From an uncultured Rikenella sp. (lineage in GTDB: Bacteria > Bacteroidota > Bacteroidia > Bacteroidales > Rikenellaceae): a stretch of DNA of 12,855 bases. The notes under the pieces were generated by a model. It saw only the letters and a list, made by a program, of their open reading frames with translations. It made no database searches and was not told the DNA's origin. The stretch's first letter is position 1; every line of letters begins with the position of its first letter. Shown here piece by piece: positions 7,523-12,855 of the stretch. Location of the stretch: the NCBI RefSeq assembly GCF_910579375.1, contig NZ_CAJTUJ010000049.1, positions 1 to 12,855 on the forward strand. Reading direction: 5' to 3'. Both the position numbers and the translations under genes were made by a program.

Positions 7523-7594
7523 TAGCCACAACAGGACTCGAACCTGTATTTAAAGTTTAGGAAACTTCCGTTCTATCCCTTGAACTATGCGGCC
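7523..7594 (-). tRNA. tRNA-Arg (anticodon CCU)
   Basis: A 72-nt cloverleaf folds on the - strand. Acceptor GGCCGCA/TGTGGCT is fully paired with two G-U pairs and discriminator A. The D stem is GTTC/GAAC, and the anticodon stem GAAGT/ACTTT carries loop TTCCTAA, placing CCT at 34-36. The variable loop is four bases, and the T arm ACAGG/CCTGT has loop TTCGAGT. It reads AGG arginine codons. No 3' CCA is encoded. It sits 47 bases past the fabH stop on the same strand and directly before an intrinsic terminator, so it may be processed from the fabH message or have its own promoter. Confidence 0.96.
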
Positions 7595-7604
7595 GTCACG
7601 CGCG

Positions 7605-7632
7605 GAGCCTCTCCCGCGTGCGAGAGAGGCTC
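7605..7632. other. Hairpin between fabH and tRNA-Arg
   Basis: GAGCCTCTC (7605-7613) and GAGAGGCTC (7624-7632) form a 9-bp perfect stem with a 10-base loop, ten bases after the fabH stop and ten before the tRNA 5' end. No T-run follows on the - strand, so a terminator is unlikely. A processing or 3'-end protection structure between the mRNA and tRNA is more plausible. Confidence 0.75.
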
Positions 7633-7641
7633 GGATAGGCG

Positions 7642-8667
7642 TTATTTCCGCATCGTCCCTCCGTCGTACGCCCACCGCAGATAAACCGCTCCCCAGGTGA
7701 ATCCCCCACCGAACGAAGCCAAGATAAGGTTATCCCCCTTCTTCAATCTGGTCTCGTAGTCCCACAGGCAGATCGGAATCGTAGCTGCCGTGGTATTCCC
7801 GTACTTGTGGATATTAACCATACACCGTTCCGCCGGCAAACCCATCCGATTCGCAGTGGCGTCGATGATTCGCTTATTGGCCTGATGCGGAACCAGATAG
7901 CGCACGTCTTCCGCAGTCAGATGGTTCCGTTCCATGATCTCGACCGCCGTATCCGCCATATGCGAAACCGCTGCCTTGAACACCGGCTGCCCCTCCTGAT
8001 GCACGTAGTGCCACTTGTTATCGACCGTCTCATGCGATGCCGGATAGCATGATCCGCCCGCCTTCAGATAGAGGTGTACGGCTCCTGCCCCGTCCGAGTG
8101 CAGGCTGGCGTCGATCAACCCCAACCCTTCGGTGTTCGGCTCCAGCAACACGGCTCCTGCCCCGTCGCCGAAAATCGGACACGTCGTCCGGTCTTCGTAG
8201 TCGATGATCGCAGACATCTTGTCCGCTCCCACGACGATCACTTTCTTGTAAGTCCCCGCTTCGATAAACTTCGATGCGGTGGTCAGGGCGAAGATAAACC
8301 CGCTGCAAGCGGCCGAAAGGTCGAAACCGAAGGCTTTGGTCAACCCGGCTTTGTAGGCGATCAGGTTGGCGGTGCTCGGGAACGACATGTCCGGGGTCAC
8401 GGTGGCGCAGATAATCAGGTCGATGTCTTCCGGATCGACTTGGGTCTTCTCCAAAAGGTCCCGCACGGCGCGCTCGCCCATATACGAGGTGCCTTTCCCT
8501 TCGCCTTTCAAAATGTGACGGGTCTTGATCCCGATCCGACTCATGATCCACTCGTCGGAGGTCTCTACCATCCGGCTGAGTTCTTCGTTGTCCAAAATGT
8601 ATTCGGGCAAATATGCGCCGACGCCGGTGATGGCGGCTGTAATCTTCTGATTGCTGGTCTTTACCAT
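7642..8667 (-). CDS. fabH: 3-oxoacyl-[acyl-carrier-protein] synthase III
   Basis: KAS III condenses acetyl-CoA (or a branched primer) with malonyl-ACP to start type II fatty-acid synthesis in the cytosol. The 341-residue protein carries the Cys-His-Asn triad: C121 in LSAACSGF, H261 in VPHQAN and N291 in KYGNTTAAT. It ends with the glycine-rich LASFGGGFTWGAVYLRW. N-terminal ITGVGAYLPEYILDNEEL and SDEWIMSRIGIKTRH are typical. An AGAGG shortly before the ATG may help translation. plsX lies upstream on the same strand, as is common in bacteria, but the junction is enlarged to 404 bases by palindromic DNA. tRNA-Arg follows downstream. Confidence 0.97.
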   Translation of the reverse strand: MVKTSNQKITAAITGVGAYLPEYILDNEELSRMVETSDEWIMSRIGIKTRHILKGEGKGTSYMGERAVRDLLEKTQVDPEDIDLIICATVTPDMSFPSTANLIAYKAGLTKAFGFDLSAACSGFIFALTTASKFIEAGTYKKVIVVGADKMSAIIDYEDRTTCPIFGDGAGAVLLEPNTEGLGLIDASLHSDGAGAVHLYLKAGGSCYPASHETVDNKWHYVHQEGQPVFKAAVSHMADTAVEIMERNHLTAEDVRYLVPHQANKRIIDATANRMGLPAERCMVNIHKYGNTTAATIPICLWDYETRLKKGDNLILASFGGGFTWGAVYLRWAYDGGTMRK

Positions 8668-8719
8668 GCTACCTCTTTTACTGCATTCTATTTCTTTGCT
8701 CCTTTAGCGGGAGTGAACT

Positions 8720-8965
8720 GTTCTTTTTGTGAACAAAAAGAACCAAAAAAACTTCAGACGGATGCTGACGCATCCTCCCGCTGCCGGCGGCCCTGTTCTC
8801 GGATCTTCTTTGGGCCGGGAGTTGTAGCGCGCTAATGCGAGCTAAACTTTGGGCGCGCTACAACCCCGACCCAAAAGCAGTCACGAAGACTGAGGACTGC
8901 GGAGCCTGAGGAGTAGCGTAGCTGTCATGAAAGTTCTTTGGGTACCTTTCTTTCAAGAAAGGTAC
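8720..8965. repeat. Palindrome-bracketed multi-hairpin element between plsX and fabH
   Basis: Two perfect palindromes of 11-bp arms with 2-base centres bracket the region: GTTCTTTTTGT...ACAAAAAGAAC (8720-8743) and GTACCTTTCTT...AAGAAAGGTAC (8942-8965). Inside lie GGATGC/GCATCC (8760-8775); a central hairpin GTTGTAGCGCGC/GCGCGCTACAAC (8821-8832/8853-8864) extendable outward to 8808-8877 with few bulges; and CAGTC/GACTG (8878-8892). Sequence just inside the two brackets is also roughly inverted (ACCAAAAAAACTTC against GAAAGTTCTTTGGGT). I see no open frame of worth. The remaining 8966-9071 holds only AT-rich sequence. It may be a MITE-like or REP-like element, or an RNA regulatory/attenuation region. 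Confidence 0.75.
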
Positions 8966-9071
8966 GGTTCCGTCCGGGTTAGGAGCAGACAATAGAACGA
9001 TTAAAAAAATAAAAAGGGTTTCGAGATCAGGTATAGAATGAATCGTTATCCCTTGTGAACGTGTAAAGGGA

Positions 9072-10037
9072 TTACCTGTCGAAAGCCTTTTTAAACTGCG
9101 ATACCATGTCCGTGCGCGCCGTGCGTTCGGTCAGTCGTATCATATTTTCGATCGCCTTGGCGGACGAGCAGCCATGGCCGATAATTACTGTCGAATTGAT
9201 CCCCAGAACCGGAGTCCCTCCTACGTTTTCGTAGTTGAGTCCTTCGACGAAAGGATGGGTCTCTCCTCCTCCTGCGCCCGCCCCCGTCATAATCAGATGG
9301 AATCCTTCGAGCATCTTGATCACCGTGTTGCCTGCAAAGCCGTCGCAGACGATCACGTCCGCCACTTCGCCCGTCATCAGGTGCTTCCCTTCGACATTCC
9401 CCACGAAGCGGTAGTCTCCCGCCGCCGCGCGTTCCGCCATCAGCGGATAGGTGGCTTTGGTCAGCAGATTTCCCTTTTCCGGCTCTTCGCCGATGTTGAG
9501 CAAGGCGACTCTCGGTTCCGGAATCCCCAGCGTCTCGCGAGCGTAGATGCTGCCGATCATCCCGTATTGTGCCAGGACTTCCGGTTTGCAGTCGGCATTC
9601 AGCCCGACGTCGAGAATCAGAACATCCCCGCCCCGTGCATTTTTGCAGACGGTCGCAATAGCCGGCCGGATCACGCCTTCGATCTGTCCCACCACCTGCA
9701 TGCAGCCCACCATCATGGCGCCGGTGCTTCCCGCGCTGGCGAATCCGGCGATGTCGCCGGTGCACAAGTGTTTGAATCCGACTACGATACTGGAGTCGCT
9801 CTTCTGCGTAAAGGCTTTGACCGGGTGGTCGCCCATTTCGATCGTTTCGGAGGTGTGGACGATCTCCACGCGGGGATCATCCGCCACGCCGTGCGTATCG
9901 CAAGCCCGGATAGCTTCGCGGTCGCCGAAGAGCACGAGGGTCGTGTCGGCCGACAGATGCGGCAAGGCCGCATAAGCCCCTTCCACAGTCACCTGTGGTG
10001 CGTAGTCGCCGCCCATGGCATCGAGGCCTATTCTCAT
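9072..10037 (-). CDS. plsX: Phosphate acyltransferase
   Basis: PlsX converts acyl-ACP and phosphate to acyl-phosphate, the donor for PlsY in membrane phospholipid synthesis. It is a cytosolic, membrane-associated enzyme. The 321-residue product begins MRIGLDAMGGDYAP, the family's N-terminal signature, and contains ASAGSTGAMM, GVIRPAIA, LLNIGEEPEKGN and VCDGFAGNTVIKMLEG, all characteristic. Length is normal. It is preceded on the same strand by rpmF after a 183-base gap that holds no gene I can support, and followed by fabH after a 404-base gap. Start ATG is confirmed by the signature at residue 1. Confidence 0.97.
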   Translation of the reverse strand: MRIGLDAMGGDYAPQVTVEGAYAALPHLSADTTLVLFGDREAIRACDTHGVADDPRVEIVHTSETIEMGDHPVKAFTQKSDSSIVVGFKHLCTGDIAGFASAGSTGAMMVGCMQVVGQIEGVIRPAIATVCKNARGGDVLILDVGLNADCKPEVLAQYGMIGSIYARETLGIPEPRVALLNIGEEPEKGNLLTKATYPLMAERAAAGDYRFVGNVEGKHLMTGEVADVIVCDGFAGNTVIKMLEGFHLIMTGAGAGGGETHPFVEGLNYENVGGTPVLGINSTVIIGHGCSSAKAIENMIRLTERTARTDMVSQFKKAFDR

Positions 10038-10220
10038 AATCCGATGACGTTAGGTTTGGGGACGAAAGAGCGCGGGTACACCCGTGTCGTTAGTGGAGAG
10101 GGGCCGGTGGCTCTTTGTCCGGAATAGCGGTGGCAATCGGAGTTGCCGGTGTGATGGAGGTGGTGTGCGCAGCAGGGTGCCGACGAGGGTGCCAGTCTGC
10201 GCGGAACAACAAGGGGGAAG

Positions 10221-10403
10221 CTATTGTCCCTTAACGTCCATCGCTTTTTTGCCGCGATAGAAGCCGCATTCCGGGCAGACGCGGTGGAACAGGATCTGTG
10301 CACCGCAGTTCGAACAGGTCGCCAAGGTCGGCGCAACGGCCTTATAGTGAGTTCTTCTCTTGTCCCGACGGGTCGATGAGACCTTGTGTTTAGGATGTGC
10401 CAT
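10221..10403 (-). CDS. rpmF: 50S ribosomal protein L32 (bL32), zinc-binding form
   Basis: A 60-residue ribosomal protein of the large subunit. It starts MAHPKHKVSSTRRDKRRTHY, the typical basic bL32 N-terminus, and carries a four-cysteine zinc knuckle at C30, C33, C43 and C46 (CSNC...CPEC). This is the zinc-containing version rather than the cysteine-free paralogue found in some bacteria. It lies 22 bases after the DUF177 gene and upstream of plsX on the same strand, the order conserved in many bacteria. Confidence 0.97.
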   Translation of the reverse strand: MAHPKHKVSSTRRDKRRTHYKAVAPTLATCSNCGAQILFHRVCPECGFYRGKKAMDVKGQ

Positions 10404-10425
10404 TTCTCTTGATTTATTTCGTTGT

Positions 10426-11025
10426 TTATTTGTCTTCTTTGGGTTTCAGGTCTTTGAGGGCGGCGAAAGGATTGCCCGCTCCGTCCCGATCCGTATCCGT
10501 CCCTCCTGCCAATGCGTCGAACTCCTCTTCGGAAACGATCCGGAACCGCTTGAGCATCTCCTGGTTGCAATCTTTCAGCTCCGGGTGCACCCGCTGGAAC
10601 GGCAAGGAGAGCATAATGCTCTCGTAAATATATTGTCCGAGGTCCAGCGTCGCCTCTGCCGGCGAAATCCACAAGATATCCCCGTCGCTGTTATTAACCT
10701 CGCGATGCGCATCCCCGGAGTACTGTTCCCCTTCCGGAATGGTGTCGCTGATCTTGACTACCGGTTCGCCTTCGAAATGCACCGGGCATTCGAATTCGTC
10801 CAGACAACGGTCGCAGGTCAACCGCACTTCCGCGTCGATTTTCACGCGGAGTTCGATCATCGAAGCATGCTTGGTCGCCTCGACCTCCGCCATACCTCGC
10901 CCCTGCGTAATCTCCGACTCGGGCCAGCGGGCGAAGAAACGGTCGTCGATCGGGAAGGTGTAATGGTACCTCTCCCCGGTCTTAAGGCCGTGAAAATCTA
11001 TGCTATATCTTGCCTGTTCGGTCAT
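10426..11025 (-). CDS. YceD/DUF177-family protein
   Basis: A 199-residue protein of the DUF177/YceD family, whose genes lie directly upstream of rpmF in many bacteria and are linked to large-subunit rRNA/ribosome assembly. The family hallmark CxxC is seen as LTCDRCLDEFECPV, followed by acidic stretches and the ILWISPAEATLDLGQYIYESIMLSLP segment. I start it at MTEQARYSIDFHGLK (ATG, 11025). The open frame continues 15 codons upstream to a TTG at 11070, but those codons overlap a good promoter -7 box, and family members start close to this point. It ends 22 bases before rpmF. Confidence 0.9.
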   Translation of the reverse strand: MTEQARYSIDFHGLKTGERYHYTFPIDDRFFARWPESEITQGRGMAEVEATKHASMIELRVKIDAEVRLTCDRCLDEFECPVHFEGEPVVKISDTIPEGEQYSGDAHREVNNSDGDILWISPAEATLDLGQYIYESIMLSLPFQRVHPELKDCNQEMLKRFRIVSEEEFDALAGGTDTDRDGAGNPFAALKDLKPKEDK

Positions 11026-11047
11026 CGGAGGTCTACCCGGTATCGGG

Positions 11048-11078
11048 CAAAGGTAATCATAAATTCGCAATCCGCAAG
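11048..11078 (-). promoter_or_regulatory. Promoter for the DUF177-rpmF-plsX unit
   Basis: On the - strand a CTTG (plus-strand 11075-11078, three of four bases of the TTTG -33 box) is followed after 19 bases by TACCTTTG (11048-11055), a full match to TAnnTTTG. Transcription would begin around 11040, leaving a leader of roughly 15 bases before the ATG at 11025. This is the best promoter match in the window. Confidence 0.7.
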
Positions 11079-11106
11079 CGGGGGCCGCGATTTAGCGTGC
11101 TCGGGG

Positions 11107-12114
11107 TCACTCGCTCCGCCGGTCGCTGGCGGCGGCGATCAGCGAGAGGTCGTACAGCACGATGGCGGTCATGGCTTCGGCGATGACTGGTACGCGCAGG
11201 GCGATGCAGGCGTCGTGGCGGCCGCGCACGACGAGGGGTTCGACGCGCTGGTCGCCGAAGTGGTAGGTTTGTTGTTCGCTGGAGATGCTGGAGGTGGGTT
11301 TCACGGCGATCCGGAAGCGGATGGGGTTGCCGTTCGTGATGCCGCCGTTGATGCCTCCGGCGTGGTTGGTGCGGGTGGTGCCGTCGGGGGCGAGGATCGG
11401 GTCGTTGTGCTGGCTGCCGCTCATCCGGGCGGCGTCGAATCCGGCGCCGAATTCGACGCCTTTCACGGCGGGAATGGCGAACAAGGCGTGGCTGAGCACG
11501 GATTCCACGGAGTCGAAGAAGGGTTCGCCCCAGCCTGCGGGGAGGCCGGTGACGGTGCCTTCCACGATGCCGCCGATGGAGTCCTGTGCGGCGATGGCGC
11601 GTTCGAGGGCGGCGTCCATCTCGGCGGGGTCTGTGCAGCCGCCGATTTCGACGAGGCGGCTCTCGATCCGGATGCCGCTGGGGGCCAGTGCTTTCTTGGC
11701 GATGGCTCCGGCGGCGACGATGCCGAGGGTGATCCGACCGGAGAAGTGGCCGCCGCCTCGGTAGTCGTTATAGCCGTGCCATTTCTGGCGGGCGACGAGG
11801 TCGGCGTGGCCGGGACGGGGTTGGGTGACAAGGTTGGCGTAGTCGCCGGAGCGGGTGTTGCTGTTTTCGAAGAGGATGGTCAGGGGGGCGCCGGTGGTAT
11901 GGCCTTCGAACAGGCCGGAGACGATGCGGGGCTGGTCGGCCTCTTTGCGCGGGGTGGTTCCTTTGGCTCCGGCGCGCCGGCGGTCGAGGTCGGGTTGCAG
12001 GTCGGCTTCGCTCAGGGCGAGGCCGGCGGGTGCGCCGTCGATGACGATGCCGACGTTCTGGCCGTGCGATTCGCCGAAGATGGAGAGGCGATAGATGCGT
12101 CCGAAACTGTTCAT
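11107..12114 (-). CDS. aroC: Chorismate synthase
   Basis: The last enzyme of the shikimate pathway. It eliminates phosphate from EPSP to give chorismate and requires reduced FMN. The 335-residue protein shows the three family signatures: GESHGQNVGIVIDGAPAGL near residue 14 with H17; RPGHADLVARQKWHGYNDYRGGGHFSGR, which includes the second conserved histidine; and RHDACIALRVPVIAEAM near the C-terminus. SGSQHNDP and NHAGGINGGITNGNP are also typical. It is slightly shorter than many homologues (about 350-360) but ends normally after the third signature. It is 81 bases upstream of the DUF177 gene on the same strand, which has its own promoter. Upstream (12115-12240) I see no clear promoter box. 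Confidence 0.97.
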   Translation of the reverse strand: MNSFGRIYRLSIFGESHGQNVGIVIDGAPAGLALSEADLQPDLDRRRAGAKGTTPRKEADQPRIVSGLFEGHTTGAPLTILFENSNTRSGDYANLVTQPRPGHADLVARQKWHGYNDYRGGGHFSGRITLGIVAAGAIAKKALAPSGIRIESRLVEIGGCTDPAEMDAALERAIAAQDSIGGIVEGTVTGLPAGWGEPFFDSVESVLSHALFAIPAVKGVEFGAGFDAARMSGSQHNDPILAPDGTTRTNHAGGINGGITNGNPIRFRIAVKPTSSISSEQQTYHFGDQRVEPLVVRGRHDACIALRVPVIAEAMTAIVLYDLSLIAAASDRRSE

Positions 12115-12280
12115 ATGCTGTCTGTTGCGTTTAACGGGTTCTGTTGCGTTCGGGGTCTCGGGTGGCTCGGGCGACGAGGTTGGCGGTTCTTCGTGGAGTG
12201 GTGCTATTTGTTCTTAATTTAAGCAATTCGCAGCCAGCGGAGGCGCAATCGAGGTTGCGAAAGTGTAATCGCCTTAGCGA

Positions 12281-12378
12281 GCCGAAGTCTGCGGGGCCCC
12301 AACGAGCATCGCGAGTTGTGGGCCTCCCGAGGGGAGGCGTCCGGCCCGCGCGATTCTGCGAGTCGCAGGAGCACAGCT
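12281..12378. repeat. Array unit 1 (three-way-junction type)
   Basis: Outer stem GCGGGGCC (12291-12298) with GGCCCGCG (12343-12350), with one bulged G, encloses two hairpins: CAAC/GTTG (12300-12303/12315-12318) and GCCTCCC/GGGAGGC (12322-12328/12332-12338). A small hairpin GCGATT/AGTCGC follows at 12350-12366 (alternatively CTGCG/CGCAG), then the tail AGGAGCACAGC. Homologous to unit 5. Confidence 0.75.
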
Positions 12379-12476
12379 ATTCGTCCTCGGTGCGCCCCCC
12401 ACGCGCCGCTGATGCGTCGCTGCGCCCGAGGCCGGCGACCTAAAGGTCGTAACAATTCCGGCACCAGCACCGACCA
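12379..12476. repeat. Array unit 2 (C-bulge hairpin type)
   Basis: Leader ATTCGT, then stem CCTCGG/CCGAGG plus GCGC/GCGC (12385-12395 with 12422-12431, one bulged T), a 5' bulge of five C's (12396-12400), inner stem ACGC/GCGT (12401-12404/12414-12417) and 3' CGCT. A short hairpin CGACC/GGTCG follows at 12436-12449. Homologous to unit 4. Confidence 0.75.
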
Positions 12477-12570
12477 ATTCTGTCGGGTTCGGGCTGCGCG
12501 CTCCGGGGGTGGGCCAAAGGCCCAGCGCGCAGGCCCGGCGGTTCGAAGAACCGCAGAAGCACAGCATTTT
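12477..12570. repeat. Array unit 3 (G-bulge hairpin type)
   Basis: Leader TGTCGGGTTCGG, stem CTGCGCGC/GCGCGCAG (12494-12501/12525-12532), 5' bulge containing CCGGGGG (12503-12509), inner stem GGGCC/GGCCC around AAA (12511-12523). Then a perfect small hairpin GCGGTTC/GAACCGC (12538-12554) and tail AGAAGCACAGC, nearly identical to the unit 1 tail. Confidence 0.75.
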
Positions 12571-12673
12571 CTGTCGGATTCGTCCTCGGCGCGCCCCCCG
12601 GCGCCCGCCTACGGCGTTCGCTGCGCGCCGAGAACGGCGATTCCTCTCAGAATCGCGCTACTCGCTCTTCAAG
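12571..12673. repeat. Array unit 4 (C-bulge hairpin type)
   Basis: Leader TGTCGGATTCGT, perfect 10-bp stem CTCGGCGCGC/GCGCGCCGAG (12585-12594/12623-12632), 5' bulge of five C's (12595-12599), inner stem CGCC/GGCG (12606-12609/12613-12616) and 3' CGCT. A perfect small hairpin GCGATTC/GAATCGC follows (12637-12656). Confidence 0.75.
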
Positions 12674-12799
12674 CGGTCGAAGCCTGCGGGGCCCACAGCA
12701 ACGTCAGTTGCGGGCCTCCGCTGCGGGAGGCTTCGGCCCGCGCGCCTCTAAAGGGTCGCAAGCATTCAGCCTAACTCACTGCCCAATCCACAACCTAAA
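12674..12799. repeat. Array unit 5 (three-way-junction type)
   Basis: Outer stem GCGGGGCC (12686-12693) with GGCCCGCG (12735-12742), the same sequence as in unit 1. Inner hairpins are GCAAC/GTTGC with loop GTCA (12698-12711) and GCCTCC/GGAGGC (12714-12731). The tail is AAGCATTCAGC. A 40-base spacer of low structure then leads to unit 6. Confidence 0.75.
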
Positions 12800-12855
12800 T
12801 CTGTCGGGTTCGGCCTGTCGCCCACTCCCCCGAGCGGCAAAGCCGCTGGGCAACA
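12800..12855. repeat. Array unit 6 (cut by window edge)
   Basis: Leader TGTCGGGTTCGG matches that of unit 3. Outer stem GCCC/GGGC (12820-12823/12848-12851), 5' bulge with five C's (12827-12831), inner stem AGCGGC/GCCGCT around AAA (12833-12847). The rest lies beyond the window. Confidence 0.65.

Larger units (their letters stand above)
12244..12855. repeat. Array of diverged compound-hairpin units, no gene
   Basis: This stretch of over 600 bases has no credible coding sequence. It holds six related units whose anchor (CTG/CTCGG after a TTCG- or GAAG-type leader) falls at 12289, 12386, 12494, 12585, 12684 and 12815, giving spacings of 97, 108, 91, 99 and 131. Each unit is a GC-rich compound hairpin; most are followed by a short perfect hairpin and a tail such as AGGAGCACAGC, AGAAGCACAGC or AAGCATTCAGC. 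A partial unit may precede at 12244-12280 (CGCAA/TTGCG hairpin). The array runs off the window edge. Type (RNA, DNA-binding array, mobile-element remnant) is unknown. Confidence 0.8.

Noticed and set aside
7377..7529. N-terminal extension of the mini membrane protein into the tRNA
   Set aside because: The extra 51 codons cross the intrinsic terminator and enter the tRNA 3' end, and the residues are arginine/glycine-rich, unlike the hydrophobic body.
10360..12222. 620-codon open frame on the + strand
   Set aside because: It is antisense to rpmF, DUF177 and aroC, all of which carry family signatures. Its glycine/alanine/valine-rich tail is the mirror of aroC codons.
12144..12774. Several open frames of 80-152 codons on both strands in the repeat array
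   Set aside because: They overlap one another in many frames, are Arg/Pro/Ala-rich, show no domain or start signal, and span the hairpin units.
12281..12855. CRISPR array or integron attC array
   Set aside because: Repeats are not identical and do not separate unique spacers of constant length, and no cas genes are in view. The paired RYYYAAC/GTTRRRY ends and intervening cassette genes expected of attC sites are absent.

Overview
The window reads as chromosome from a high-GC member of the Bacteroidales, probably Alistipes/Rikenellaceae-like. This is inferred from several things: a DUF4834 small membrane protein, the gene order DUF177 - rpmF - plsX - fabH, the near absence of strong Shine-Dalgarno sites, and promoter -7 boxes of the TAnnTTTG type at 1784, 5052 and 11048. 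Genus-level assignment is inference only.

Left half, + strand. purB (adenylosuccinate lyase) is followed 36 bases on by a 54-residue rubredoxin that is easily missed because of its size, then by a terminator-like hairpin. A DUF4834 protein with its own promoter box comes next. Two exported enzymes follow: an 884-residue three-part protein with a prolyl-oligopeptidase/esterase-type serine hydrolase core, and a GH27 alpha-galactosidase. A near-perfect 32-bp-arm inverted repeat separates these two enzymes, and a strong intrinsic terminator closes the block at 6393.

Right half, - strand. Reading leftward from 12.1 kb: aroC (chorismate synthase); then a promoter and the unit DUF177/YceD - rpmF (bL32) - plsX - fabH - tRNA-Arg(CCU), ending in a strong intrinsic terminator at 7490-7518. 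This unit couples a ribosome-associated protein and a ribosomal protein to phospholipid and fatty-acid initiation. The conserved plsX-fabH junction is interrupted by about 400 bases of non-coding DNA containing nested, near-perfect palindromes. Beyond the terminator lie two overlapping genes of visibly lower GC: a mini membrane protein with about three hydrophobic segments, and an ABC ATPase. They look like a small uncharacterised ABC system.

Right edge. From about 12.24 kb to the end (about 610 bases) I see no credible gene. Instead there are six diverged units spaced about 91-131 bases apart. Each is a GC-rich compound hairpin, usually followed by a short hairpin and a tail. Two pairs of units (1/5 and 2/4) are clearly homologous; in them the paired arms change sequence while staying paired. 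This is the least explained signal in the window. It runs off the edge, so its true length is unknown.
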